Assembly: GCF_943372915.1 (NCBI RefSeq)
Contig: NZ_CALSAN010000012.1
Location: 1-64,000 of the forward strand
DNA length: 64,000 nucleotides
From: Ferrovibrio terrae_A
GTDB taxonomy: Bacteria; Pseudomonadota; Alphaproteobacteria; Ferrovibrionales; Ferrovibrionaceae
Direction: 5' to 3'
This document shows positions 7,315-15,580 of this stretch, piece by piece (within the stretch, counting starts at the first letter, position 1; each line of letters opens with the position of its first letter). Made by a program: the position numbers and the translations under genes. The notes under the pieces are model-generated. The model was not told the origin of the DNA. It ran no database searches and was given only the letters and a program-made list of their open reading frames with translations.

Positions 7315-10257
7315 TCAGCCAAACCGGTCGATCAAATAGGGGGTCGGGTCGATGTCGCTGCGACCGTGCAGCAGCAGGTCGGCGGTGATGCGTGCCACCA
7401 CCGGCGCCAGCGTATAGCCGTTCGAAGTGACGCAGTTGAAAAAGTCCGGCAGGCCCGGCACCGGACCCACAATGGGGGCGCCATCGATATTGATGTTCAT
7501 CGCCGCCCAGGCCCGCACCACATGCAGGCCGGCCATCTGCGGCAGCACATGGTTGGCGACCCACAGGTTGCCCTCGATGCTGTGGCGCGTCACCGTGTTG
7601 AAGCGGCGTTCCGCGGCAAAGGCGGCCGTCCAGGCGCCGCCGATCACCAGGCCGCCGCTCGCTACTTGCTTGAGGCTGAGATGGCGGTCGGCATGGGCGA
7701 CCAGATGTCCGACCAGCGGCGGCGCCGGCTCGGTGACGATCATCTGCAGCGGCGCGCTGTGCACCGGGATGTCGATACCGACCAGCTTGCCGGTTTCGCG
7801 CGACCATGGCCCGCTGGCATTGACGATGCGGCCGGCGCGGATGCGGCCGCGCGAGGTTTCGACGCTCCAGTGGCCATTCTCGCGGCTGATCGCGGTGACA
7901 TTGGCGCCGCGCAGGAAACGGGCGCCCTGGCTGCGGGCTTTTTCCAGCACTGCATAGGTGGCGCGCAGCGGATTGATCTTGCCTTCCTGCGGCGCGTATT
8001 CGGCGCCGATCAATTTGTCTGACAGCGCCGGCGCGATGCGGCGCAGTTCATTGCCGCCGATCACTTCGTTCTCGATGCCATAGCGCCGTTCCAGTGCGGC
8101 CTTGGCGCGCAGGAACTCCATGCCGGCGTCGCTGTCGGCCACCATCAGGCCGCCGGTGATCCGCACCTCGAAATCCTCGCCGCAATCGGCCTGCAGCTGC
8201 TGCCACAGCGCCACCGAACGCGGGCCGAGTGGCAGCGTGGCGGCGGCCGGGCCACCGCCCGCCTCGGCCTTGGCACCGAAATCGAACGACAGCAGCTGCA
8301 CATGCAGGCTGCCGGCATTGGCGCCGGATGCCTGCAGGTTGGTGTCGTCGCGCTCCACCACCAGCACATCCTCGCCGGCCTGCGACAGGTAATAGGCGAG
8401 GCAGGCACCGACCACGCCACCGCCGATCACCAGGATCGCGGCCTCCTGGTCAGGCAGCCGAACGGTTTCCACCGGCCGCGCGAGATTGGGCGTGATGGCG
8501 CGCTGATGGCCGCCCCATTCCGGTTTCTCGAAAGCCAGCGCACCGGCGGGCACCGGCTTGGCCGGCAGGCGCGGTGCCAGATACTGCTCGACGGCACGCG
8601 GCCGGCCGGTGCTTTGTTCCAGCAGCAGCGCGGCCGTGGCGGCGCAGTAGCGGCCCTGGCAGCGGCCCATGCCGAGCCGCGTGTTGCGTTTCAAGGCGGC
8701 GAGGCTGTCATGGCCGGCGGCAATCTCGGCGCGCGCGCGGCCAAAGCTGATCTCTTCGCAGCGACACAGCATGGCGGTATCCGGCACCTGATCGAGCCGC
8801 ACCGTCGGCGCCTGATACAGCGACCACAGCGCCGCCTGGAAGTGTTCCGCGCGCAGCAGGCGGGCCTGGGCGCCTGCGATCTCTGCGGCATTGCCGGCGG
8901 GCAGGCCGAGCCACGTGGCGGCGGCATGGCCAGCCAGTGTGCCGCGGGCCAGGGCAACGCGGGCACCGCCCAGATCGGCGCCATCGCCGATGACGAACAC
9001 GCCGGGCAGATCGGTGGCGCCATCGGCAGCCGTGTTGGTGGCGAGATAGCCGAGATGCCGGTCGACCAAGTGATGCGCGCAGCCGAGCGCGCGGGCGATC
9101 TCGGTGGAGGGCACAAAGCCGTAGCCGACGCAGAGCGCATCGGCGGCGACGCTGACGGCGGCATCGGTCTGCAGGCGGCCGTCGGCAGCGATCGGCGCAT
9201 AACGCACCTGGGCCACGCGGCCATCGCCCTCGGCAGCGAGCACCGCATGCGACCACAGCACCGGCACGCCGGCACGGCGCAGGCGGTTGAGATAGCGCAG
9301 GCCATCGGCGATCAGGTCGGGTGCCGTGCGCAAGGCCGTGAGCATGGCGCGCCACTGGCGCGGCGCGGGTTTGGTCGCACTTTCCAGCACGGCCACCACA
9401 TCGACGCCGGCAGCCACCAGCTCGCAGGCAAGCTGCAGGTTGAGCGGGCCGTTGCCGGCAATCACGACGCGCTGGCCGGGGGACACGCGATAGGCGCGCG
9501 CCAGTGTCTGCGCCGCGCCGGTGGTCATCACGCCGGGCAGGGTCCAGCCGGCAAAGGGTACCGGCCGTTCATAGGCGCCGGGTGCGATCACCAGCTGGCG
9601 CGGGCGATATACGGTTTCGCGGCCCTCGACGATGGCCACCACTTCATCGGCGGCATGGGCGCCCCAGACGGTGGCCTCCTGCCGGATGCTGACGCCGGCG
9701 CGCAGCGCGGCATCGCGCAGGGCGAGGCCGTCGCGGAATTGCCGGTCGATGGGATGCGCGGCCTGATGCGAGGGCGCCAGGGGTTTGTAGAACTGGCCGC
9801 CGCTCTGCGGGCGTTCGTCCAGCACGGTCACGCTGGCGCCGCGTTCGGCGGCGGCGATGGCGGCAGCCAGACCGGCCGGCCCGGCGCCGATCACCAGCAG
9901 GTCGGTGGCCTGCTCGACCGGCGCGCTGCCGGTGGCGGGCGGGGTCAGCGGCAGCAGCGGATCGGCCGCGGTGCCGGCCGGCATGGCCGAGCGGATCTGC
10001 TGGTTGGCGGCCACCTTGGTGAGGCAGGCGCGCTGGCTGGCCTTGCCATCCACCGTCACCAGGCAGTCGAAACAGGCGCCCATGCCGCAATACAGGCCGC
10101 GCCGCCCGCCATCGCGGGTATGGCGAAACTGCGCAATGCCGTGGCTGGCCAGGGCCGCCGCCACGGTCTCGCCGGCCAGCGCCGTAAGCTTTTGACCGTC
10201 ATAGACAATTTCGACGATCTCGCCGCTGCGGCGGATATCGGGATGGTCAAGGCGCAT
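7315..10257 (-). CDS. Fused three-component FAD/[2Fe-2S] amino-acid-type dehydrogenase (HcnABC/LhpFEB-like)
   Basis: A 980-residue protein that joins what are usually separate subunits. Residues 1-90 form a small ferredoxin-like [2Fe-2S] domain with Cys57, Cys62, Cys65 and Cys78. From about 115 a pyridine-nucleotide/FAD oxidoreductase begins with GAGPAGL. Near 495-545 a BFD-like [2Fe-2S] block carries CRCEE and GRCQGRYC. From about 605 a second Rossmann motif (VIGGGVVGACLAYYLSQAGEDV) opens a DAO-type FAD oxidase domain running to the end. HcnABC, opine oxidases and the three-subunit D-hydroxyproline dehydrogenase of Pseudomonas share these parts. It probably oxidises an amino or imino acid and passes electrons to a quinone or similar acceptor. 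It is the first gene of the leftward operon. The exact substrate is unknown. Confidence 0.88.
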   Translation of the reverse strand: MRLDHPDIRRSGEIVEIVYDGQKLTALAGETVAAALASHGIAQFRHTRDGGRRGLYCGMGACFDCLVTVDGKASQRACLTKVAANQQIRSAMPAGTAADPLLPLTPPATGSAPVEQATDLLVIGAGPAGLAAAIAAAERGASVTVLDERPQSGGQFYKPLAPSHQAAHPIDRQFRDGLALRDAALRAGVSIRQEATVWGAHAADEVVAIVEGRETVYRPRQLVIAPGAYERPVPFAGWTLPGVMTTGAAQTLARAYRVSPGQRVVIAGNGPLNLQLACELVAAGVDVVAVLESATKPAPRQWRAMLTALRTAPDLIADGLRYLNRLRRAGVPVLWSHAVLAAEGDGRVAQVRYAPIAADGRLQTDAAVSVAADALCVGYGFVPSTEIARALGCAHHLVDRHLGYLATNTAADGATDLPGVFVIGDGADLGGARVALARGTLAGHAAATWLGLPAGNAAEIAGAQARLLRAEHFQAALWSLYQAPTVRLDQVPDTAMLCRCEEISFGRARAEIAAGHDSLAALKRNTRLGMGRCQGRYCAATAALLLEQSTGRPRAVEQYLAPRLPAKPVPAGALAFEKPEWGGHQRAITPNLARPVETVRLPDQEAAILVIGGGVVGACLAYYLSQAGEDVLVVERDDTNLQASGANAGSLHVQLLSFDFGAKAEAGGGPAAATLPLGPRSVALWQQLQADCGEDFEVRITGGLMVADSDAGMEFLRAKAALERRYGIENEVIGGNELRRIAPALSDKLIGAEYAPQEGKINPLRATYAVLEKARSQGARFLRGANVTAISRENGHWSVETSRGRIRAGRIVNASGPWSRETGKLVGIDIPVHSAPLQMIVTEPAPPLVGHLVAHADRHLSLKQVASGGLVIGGAWTAAFAAERRFNTVTRHSIEGNLWVANHVLPQMAGLHVVRAWAAMNINIDGAPIVGPVPGLPDFFNCVTSNGYTLAPVVARITADLLLHGRSDIDPTPYLIDRFG

Positions 10258-10315
10258 AGGCGAAACAGTATTTCACTTGGCGACGACAGCGAGACATAAA
10301 ATTGCAATGGACGTC

Positions 10316-10343
10316 TGTATACACTTAGTATACGATCAGTATA
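10316..10343. promoter_or_regulatory. Three GTATA repeats with 11-bp phasing; candidate GntR operator in a divergent control region
   Basis: In the 121-base gap between divergent operons, TGTATACA (10316-10323), AGTATAC (GTATAC at 10328) and AGTATA (GTATA at 10339) repeat with starts exactly 11 bp apart, one helical turn. The first two contain the palindrome GTATAC. GntR/FCD regulators typically bind short AT-rich palindromes, and two such regulators are encoded in the flanking operons. The sites lie 36-63 bases upstream of the DHDPS-family start, in promoter range for both directions. The operator role is inferred. Confidence 0.6.
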
Positions 10344-10378
10344 AAGGCAAGGTCAATTTCTAGACAGAGGCCCGAGTC

Positions 10379-11293
10379 ATGGCGGCGTTGCGCGGTACCT
10401 ACACTGTTCTGATCACCCCCTTCACGGCGGACGGCAAGGCCGTCGACCTGCCGGCGCTGAAGCGCCTGGTGAACTGGCAGATCGAGCAGGGCATCCACGG
10501 CCTGATCCCGCTGGGCAGCACCGGCGAATTCCTGTCGATGACCCAGGACGAGCGCCTGCAGGTGATCGAGACCTGCGTGCAGACGGCGGCCGGCCGCGTG
10601 CCGGTGCTGATCGGCACCGGCGCCGAATGGACCCGCGATGCGGTGGCCTATGCGCGCGAAGCCGAAACCATGGGTGCCGACGGCATCATGGTGATCCCGC
10701 CCTATTACAGCTCGCCCACCGAGGATGAACTGTTCGAGCATTACCGCCGCATCGGCGAGGCGATCTCGCTGCCGGTGATGATCTACAACAATCCGGCGAC
10801 AGCGAATGTCGATCTCACGCCGCCGATCGTCGCCCGGCTCAGCCAGATCGACAACGTGCTCTACATCAAGGAATCGACTCTCGAGGTGACGCGCGTGCGC
10901 GACATCATCGAGCTGTGCGGCGATAGGATGACCGTTTTCGCCGGCATCCTGGGCTACGAATCCTTCTGGCTTGGCGCTCAGGGCTGGGTCGCGGTCTGCT
11001 CCAACCTGCTGCCGCGCGATTCGGCACGGCTGTTCGAGCTGGTGGCCGATCACAGCGACAAGGATGCGGCGCTGGCGCTGTACAAAAAGATTCTGCCGAT
11101 TGTCCGCTGGGTGGGCGGCCATCGGTATGTCGCGGCCTCCAAGGCCGGGCTTGGCATGATGGGCCTGCCGGTCGGCGCGCCGCGCGCGCCGCGCCTGCCG
11201 CTGCCCAAGGCCGACACGGAAGCCCTGCGCGCCGACCTGGCAGCGCTCGGCCTGATCGATTCTCTGGGCATCAAGCCGAACGCCGCGGCCTGA
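10379..11293 (+). CDS. Dihydrodipicolinate synthase/N-acetylneuraminate lyase family protein
   Basis: A 304-residue class I aldolase-fold enzyme. Family landmarks are present: LGSTGEFLSMTQDER (the TGE loop), the catalytic-tyrosine segment IYNNPA, and the Schiff-base lysine in LYIKEST. The family also contains keto-acid lyases and the 1-pyrroline-4-hydroxy-2-carboxylate deaminase of hydroxyproline breakdown. It is the first gene of the rightward operon, opposite the fused dehydrogenase, which favours a catabolic lyase or deaminase over lysine synthesis. An AGAGG precedes the ATG. The tail is extended and Ala-rich (GIKPNAAA). Family certain, substrate inferred. Confidence 0.9.
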   Translation: MAALRGTYTVLITPFTADGKAVDLPALKRLVNWQIEQGIHGLIPLGSTGEFLSMTQDERLQVIETCVQTAAGRVPVLIGTGAEWTRDAVAYAREAETMGADGIMVIPPYYSSPTEDELFEHYRRIGEAISLPVMIYNNPATANVDLTPPIVARLSQIDNVLYIKESTLEVTRVRDIIELCGDRMTVFAGILGYESFWLGAQGWVAVCSNLLPRDSARLFELVADHSDKDAALALYKKILPIVRWVGGHRYVAASKAGLGMMGLPVGAPRAPRLPLPKADTEALRADLAALGLIDSLGIKPNAAA

Positions 11294-11345
11294 TGTGGGG
11301 ATGGGTGGGAGTAACGGTATTCAAATCGGATAGAGGAGAGAGAGT

Positions 11346-12176
11346 ATGACCACGACCATGACGAAGATTCTGCTGGCAGCCGGCCTGACGGTCCTGGCCC
11401 TGCCGGCCTATGCGCAGAGCTGCAAACCTGCGGTCGCCGATTCAGAGCTGGCCAAGCCCGGCACGCTGATCATGTCGACCAATCCGACCCTGCCGCCGAT
11501 GCAGTTCGTCGACTCGACCGGCGAGCTGAAGGGCATGCGCATCACGCTGGGCAACGAGATTGCCAAGCGGCTCTGCCTGAAGCCGGAATATATCCGCATC
11601 GAATTCTCGGCGATGATTCCCGGCCTGCAGGCCGGTCGCTGGGACCTGATCAACACCGGCATCTTCTGGACCGAAGAGCGCGCCAAGCTGATGCAGATGG
11701 TGCAGTATGAGTCACAGGCGATCAGCATCTCGGTTGCCAAGGGCAATCCGCTGAAGATCGCCAAGCCGGAAGACCTGTCGGGCCGCACCGTTGGCGTCGA
11801 GCTCGGTGGTTTCGAGGAGCGCAAGATCAAGGAACTCGACAAGGCGCTGACCGACAAGGGCATGAAGCCGATCACCATCCGTACCTTCGACAACTTCGCC
11901 ACCGCCTACCAGGCGCTGCGCGCGGGCCAGACCGAAGGCACCGTCTCGATCGACGCGACGGCGGCGGAATATGCCAAGCGCGGCGAATTCGACCGTGCGA
12001 TGTCGGGCCTGTTCCCGACCCCGGTGGCGCTGGCGATGAAGAGCAAGCCGCTCAGCGAGGCCGTGGTCAAGGTGCTGAACGACATGATGCAGGACGGCTC
12101 CTACAAGAAGCTGATGGATGAATACGGCCTGCTGCCGAACAGCAAGCCGTTCATGATCAACGGCCCCAGCTCGTAA
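11346..12176 (+). CDS. Amino acid ABC transporter periplasmic binding protein
   Basis: A 276-residue family 3 binding protein. A Sec signal peptide (ILLAAGLTVLALPAYAQS) with probable cleavage after AYA begins the protein; the RBS GAGGAGAGAG stands just before the ATG. An in-frame ATG 12 bases later is a weaker alternative. The mature domain shows the two-lobe pattern, including GMRITLGNEIAKRL and LSGRTVGVELGG. A permease follows after an intercistronic hairpin, and the likely ATPase is in the divergent operon at 6541-7269. It presumably delivers the substrate of the dehydrogenase/hydantoinase pathway. Confidence 0.9.
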   Translation: MTTTMTKILLAAGLTVLALPAYAQSCKPAVADSELAKPGTLIMSTNPTLPPMQFVDSTGELKGMRITLGNEIAKRLCLKPEYIRIEFSAMIPGLQAGRWDLINTGIFWTEERAKLMQMVQYESQAISISVAKGNPLKIAKPEDLSGRTVGVELGGFEERKIKELDKALTDKGMKPITIRTFDNFATAYQALRAGQTEGTVSIDATAAEYAKRGEFDRAMSGLFPTPVALAMKSKPLSEAVVKVLNDMMQDGSYKKLMDEYGLLPNSKPFMINGPSS

Positions 12177-12199
12177 CCGCGGCCTGGTGAGAATACGGG

Positions 12200-12225
12200 T
12201 GGACGGCGGCCGGTGCCGCCGTCCA
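12200..12225 (+). promoter_or_regulatory. Hairpin between amino-acid binding protein and permease genes
   Basis: GGACGGCGGC (12201-12210) pairs perfectly with GCCGCCGTCC (12215-12224) around CGGT, with one extra T-A pair outside. It lies 24 bases after the binding-protein stop and 27 before the permease start. No U-run follows. Placement matches the hairpin at 1505-1536 in the other importer operon, which suggests the same role in setting the binding protein to permease ratio. Confidence 0.75.
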
Positions 12226-12251
12226 TTCTCTGCGTAAACAGGGGTAGGACG

Positions 12252-12944
12252 ATGGGCGGCTGGAACTGGGTCGGTTTTTACGAATATCTGTTCAACGGCT
12301 ATCTGCTGCGCGGTGCGCTGACCACATTGTGGCTGACGCTGGCGGCCATCGCCGGCGGCCTGGTGGTCGGTTGTCTGCTCGCCCTGCTGCGCCTGGCACC
12401 CTATCGCTGGATGTCGGTGCTGGCGCAGGGTTATATCTGGGTATTCCGCGGCACGCCGCTGCTGGTACAGCTGATCATCATCTATACCGGCCTGCCGCAG
12501 ATCGGCCTCAAGCTGTCGGTGATCGAATCGGCGCTGATCGGTCTGGTCCTGAACGAAGCCGCCTATCTGGCCGAGATCATCCGTGGCGGCATCCTTGGTG
12601 TGTCGGCCGGCCAGAGCAATGCCGGGCGCGCGCTCGGCCTGAATTCGGCGCAGGTGATGATCTATATCGTGCTGCCGCAGGCCACCCGCATCATCATTCC
12701 GGCGCTGGGCAACAGCGTCAACGGCCTGCTCAAGACCACCTCGGTCACCTCGGTGATCTCGATGGAGGAACTGCTGCGCACCACGCAGATCCTGATCCAG
12801 GAGAAGTTCCTGGTGCTGGAACTGTTCACCGTCGCGGCGCTGTATTACCTGCTAATGACCTCGATCTGGGATGTCATCCAGCGACGGATCGAAACCCGCT
12901 TCGGCCGCGCCTATAAGACGGTCGCCATCGCCGAAGCCCATTGA
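12252..12944 (+). CDS. Amino acid ABC transporter permease (HisM/GlnP type)
   Basis: A 230-residue membrane protein with about five hydrophobic helices. The EAA-like docking loop reads EAAYLAEIIRGGILGVSAGQSNAGRALGL, characteristic of polar amino acid permeases. I prefer the ATG at 12252, preceded by GGGGTAGGA, over an upstream in-frame codon at 12213 that would overlap the hairpin. Only one permease gene is present, so it probably works as a homodimer. The coupling ATPase is probably the GlnQ-type gene at 6541-7269. The next gene starts 10 bases after the stop. Confidence 0.9.
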   Translation: MGGWNWVGFYEYLFNGYLLRGALTTLWLTLAAIAGGLVVGCLLALLRLAPYRWMSVLAQGYIWVFRGTPLLVQLIIIYTGLPQIGLKLSVIESALIGLVLNEAAYLAEIIRGGILGVSAGQSNAGRALGLNSAQVMIYIVLPQATRIIIPALGNSVNGLLKTTSVTSVISMEELLRTTQILIQEKFLVLELFTVAALYYLLMTSIWDVIQRRIETRFGRAYKTVAIAEAH

Positions 12945-12954
12945 ACCGGCCGGC

Positions 12955-13653
12955 ATGAGCCCGCAGCCGACATCACGGCCGATTGTCGAACCACTGTTCG
13001 CCCGTGCCGTGAATCTCGGCGACCAGACCTACGATCATCTGCGCGAGCTGATCCTCAGCCGCGCGCTGCCCGGCGGCACCGAAGTGCCCGAAGGCCGCCT
13101 GGCCGAGCATCTGCAGGTTTCGCGCACCCCGATGCGCGAAGCCCTGGTGCGGCTGGTGGGCGAGGGCCTGCTGGAGCGCACAACTGATCGTGCCTATCGG
13201 GTGCGCAGCGTATCGACCCGGGAATTCTTTGAATGCATGCAGCTGCGTGAAGTGCTGGAATGCGTCGCCATCGAGAAAGCCGTGCCGCTGGTGACGGACG
13301 ACGATCTCGCCGGCCTGCGCCGCGACCTGGTGGCACTTGGTCCCGGTGAAGACGACATGGCGCACTGGCAGTTCGACAACCGCTTTCACAGTTTCTTTGC
13401 CCGCGCCGCCGGGCATGCGACCCTGGCCGATACCATCACGCGCATGCGGGTGGTGGCCCGGCTGTTCCGTATTTCCAGCGCCCTGCATCGCCCGACGGAA
13501 ATCGACGGCGAACATCTCGCCATTCTCGAGGCGGTTGAACGGCGCGACAGCGCCGCCGCGCAGGCCGCGATGCTGACGCATCTGCGCAATCTGCAGGACG
13601 ATGTGCGCAAAGCCATTGCCGCCGAGGCCAATCCCGGCGGATATTTCCGCTGA
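12955..13653 (+). CDS. GntR family (FCD subfamily) transcriptional regulator
   Basis: A 232-residue regulator with the helix-turn-helix segment EGRLAEHLQVSRTPMREALVRLVGEGLL and an FCD domain carrying DNRFHSFFARAAGH, GEHLAILEAV and MLTHLRNL, the usual metal or ligand histidines. The ATG at 12955 lies 10 bases after the permease stop; longer in-frame starts would run inside the permease. It resembles the GntR protein at 4781-5452 closely in motif order (both have SRTPxREALVRL and FEC/YFQ-type linkers after SVSTREF or QVSSREY), so the two arms of this locus each carry one paralogue. Confidence 0.9.
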   Translation: MSPQPTSRPIVEPLFARAVNLGDQTYDHLRELILSRALPGGTEVPEGRLAEHLQVSRTPMREALVRLVGEGLLERTTDRAYRVRSVSTREFFECMQLREVLECVAIEKAVPLVTDDDLAGLRRDLVALGPGEDDMAHWQFDNRFHSFFARAAGHATLADTITRMRVVARLFRISSALHRPTEIDGEHLAILEAVERRDSAAAQAAMLTHLRNLQDDVRKAIAAEANPGGYFR

Positions 13654-13681
13654 CCCTCCCCAAGACCGAAAGGATAGTCCC

Positions 13682-15103
13682 ATGCCGCAATTCGATACCG
13701 TGATCCGCAATGGCACACTGGCGACGGCATCGGATGTGTTTGCGGCCGATCTGGGCATCATCGGCGGCAAGATTGCCGCTATCGGCACCAGCCTCGCCGC
13801 CGGCAGGACCGAGATCGATGCCAGGGGCAAGCTGGTGCTGCCCGGTGGTGTCGACGGTCATTGCCATTTCGACCAGCCGACCAGCGACGGCACGGTGATG
13901 GCGGATGATTTCTACACCGGCTCGCGCTCGGCCGCCTGGGGCGGCACCACCACGGTCATCCCGTTTGCCATCCAGTTCAAGGGCCAGTCGCTGCGCGATG
14001 CGGTGGCGGACTATCACCGCCGCGCCGATGGCAAGTCCTTCATCGACTATGCCTTCCACCTGATCGTCAGCGATCCGACCGAACAGCTGATCGGCCAGGA
14101 TCTGCCGGCGCTGATCCGGGACGGCTATACGTCGTTCAAGATCTACATGACCTACGACGACATGAGGCTGAACGACCGCCAGGTGCTCGACCTGCTGACC
14201 ATCGCGCGCCGCGACGGCGCCATGGCGATGATCCATGCCGAGAATGCCGATTTCATCAGCTGGCTGACCAACAAGCTGCTGGCGGAAGGCCATACCGAGC
14301 CGCGCTATCATGCCGCGTCGCGGCCGATGGCGGTGGAGCGCGAGGCCACCCATCGCGCCATCACCATGGCCGAACTGGCCGATGTGCCGATACTGATCGT
14401 ACATGTCTCGGGCCGCGAGGCGGTCGAGCAGATTCACTGGGCCCAGGGTCGTGGCATGAAGATCTATGCCGAGACCTGCCCGCAATACATGGTGCTGACC
14501 GAGCATGACCTGCATGCGCCCGGTTTCGAGGGCGCGAAATGCATCTGCAGCCCGCCGCCGCGCGACAAGGCCAACCAGGCGGCGATCTGGGATGGCCTCG
14601 CCAGCGGCGTGTTCCACATCGTGTCATCCGACCACGCGCCGTTCCGCTATGCCGATCCCAAGGGCAAGATGGTGCGTGGCGACAAGACGCCATTCAACTG
14701 GGTGCCGAACGGCATTCCCGGCGTCGAGACCCGCCTGCCGATCCTGTTTTCCGAAGGGGTGAAGAAGGGCCGCATCAGCCTGCAGCGCTTTGTCGAGCTG
14801 AGCGCCACCAATCCGGCCAAGATGTATGGCCTGTATCCGCGCAAGGGCACGCTGGCGATCGGGGCGGATGCCGATATCGTGGTCTATGACCCCGAGCGCA
14901 AGGTGACCATCACCAACAGCCTGCTGCACCACAATGTGGATTACACGCCCTATGAGGGGCTGGAGGTCACTGGCTGGCCGGAAACCGTGCTGTCGCGCGG
15001 CGAAGTGCTGGTCGACAGGGGTAATTTTATGGCATCTGAAGGGCGCGGCCAGTTCCTGCCCTGCGACCTGCCGGACATGGCCAAGCCCAAGGCCGCAGCC
15101 TGA
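13682..15103 (+). CDS. Dihydropyrimidinase/hydantoinase family cyclic amidohydrolase
   Basis: A 473-residue TIM-barrel amidohydrolase. The binuclear metal site is complete: DGHCHF (His60, His62), the carboxylated lysine in YTSFKIYMTYDD, HAEN, IVHVSGREA and the terminal aspartate in SSDHAPF. It opens cyclic diamide rings such as hydantoins or dihydropyrimidines to N-carbamoyl products. The ATG at 13682 follows GAAAGGA; an earlier in-frame start would overlap the GntR gene. The downstream neighbour is a DUF3830-type gene 23 bases on. No obvious N-carbamoylase of the nitrilase type is in the window; the M20-like protein at 3473-4780 is the only candidate for that step. Confidence 0.92.
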   Translation: MPQFDTVIRNGTLATASDVFAADLGIIGGKIAAIGTSLAAGRTEIDARGKLVLPGGVDGHCHFDQPTSDGTVMADDFYTGSRSAAWGGTTTVIPFAIQFKGQSLRDAVADYHRRADGKSFIDYAFHLIVSDPTEQLIGQDLPALIRDGYTSFKIYMTYDDMRLNDRQVLDLLTIARRDGAMAMIHAENADFISWLTNKLLAEGHTEPRYHAASRPMAVEREATHRAITMAELADVPILIVHVSGREAVEQIHWAQGRGMKIYAETCPQYMVLTEHDLHAPGFEGAKCICSPPPRDKANQAAIWDGLASGVFHIVSSDHAPFRYADPKGKMVRGDKTPFNWVPNGIPGVETRLPILFSEGVKKGRISLQRFVELSATNPAKMYGLYPRKGTLAIGADADIVVYDPERKVTITNSLLHHNVDYTPYEGLEVTGWPETVLSRGEVLVDRGNFMASEGRGQFLPCDLPDMAKPKAAA

Positions 15104-15126
15104 TTCATCGCAAGAAAGACGACACC

Positions 15127-15540
15127 ATGGACAAGCTCAAGATCACCGCCGGCAGCTTCACCTTCGGCGCCAGATTCGAAACCGCGGCGGCGCCCAAGAC
15201 CGTCGCCAAGTTCCGCAGCCTGCTGCCTTATGTCGAGAAGATCATCCATGTCCGCTGGAGCGGCGAGGGCTGCTGGATTCCGCTCGGCGATCTTGATCTC
15301 GGCCTGGGCTATGAAAACCACACCAGCTATCCGGCACCGGGCCAGATCATCCTGTATCCGGGCGGCATCAGCGAAACCGAAATCCTGCTGGCTTACGGTG
15401 GCGTGCATTTCGCCAGCAAGATGGGCCAGCTGGCCGGCAACCACTTCATCACCATCACCGATGGTCTGGAGAATCTGGCGGCGCTGGGCAAGACTGTGCT
15501 GTGGCAGGGCGCCCAGCCGATCCGTTTCGAACTGGCGTAA
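15127..15540 (+). CDS. DUF3830-like (cyclophilin-like fold) small protein
   Basis: A 137-residue protein with the pattern I associate with DUF3830: FTFGARFETAAAPKTVAKF at the start, IIHVRWSGEGCWIPLGDL in the middle and GKTVLWQGAQPIRFE near the end. The fold is thought to resemble cyclophilins, and members often neighbour hydantoinase or amidase genes. No enzymatic function is established to my knowledge. It ends the rightward operon and converges with the RTX gene, whose stop is 40 bases away. It has no signal peptide or membrane segment. Confidence 0.7.
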   Translation: MDKLKITAGSFTFGARFETAAAPKTVAKFRSLLPYVEKIIHVRWSGEGCWIPLGDLDLGLGYENHTSYPAPGQIILYPGGISETEILLAYGGVHFASKMGQLAGNHFITITDGLENLAALGKTVLWQGAQPIRFELA

Positions 15541-15580
15541 CGCCGAACGGGCCTGAAGCCAGACAGGCGGCGCCTGCGGT

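Noticed and set aside
4076..8022. Long plus-strand open frames (463 and 559 codons) over the M20-like, GntR, phosphotriesterase-like and ABC ATPase genes
   Set aside because: All four minus-strand genes have intact motifs and tight operon spacing; the plus-strand frames cross gene boundaries and have no ribosome sites.
8302..10299. A 665-codon open frame antisense to the fused dehydrogenase
   Set aside because: The opposite frame has four cofactor-binding motifs in the right order, so this one is a compositional shadow.
15564..15576. CAGGC-GGC-GCCTG hairpin between the DUF3830-like and RTX genes as a terminator
   Set aside because: A five-pair stem with a three-base loop and no T-run is too weak to call in DNA of this GC content.
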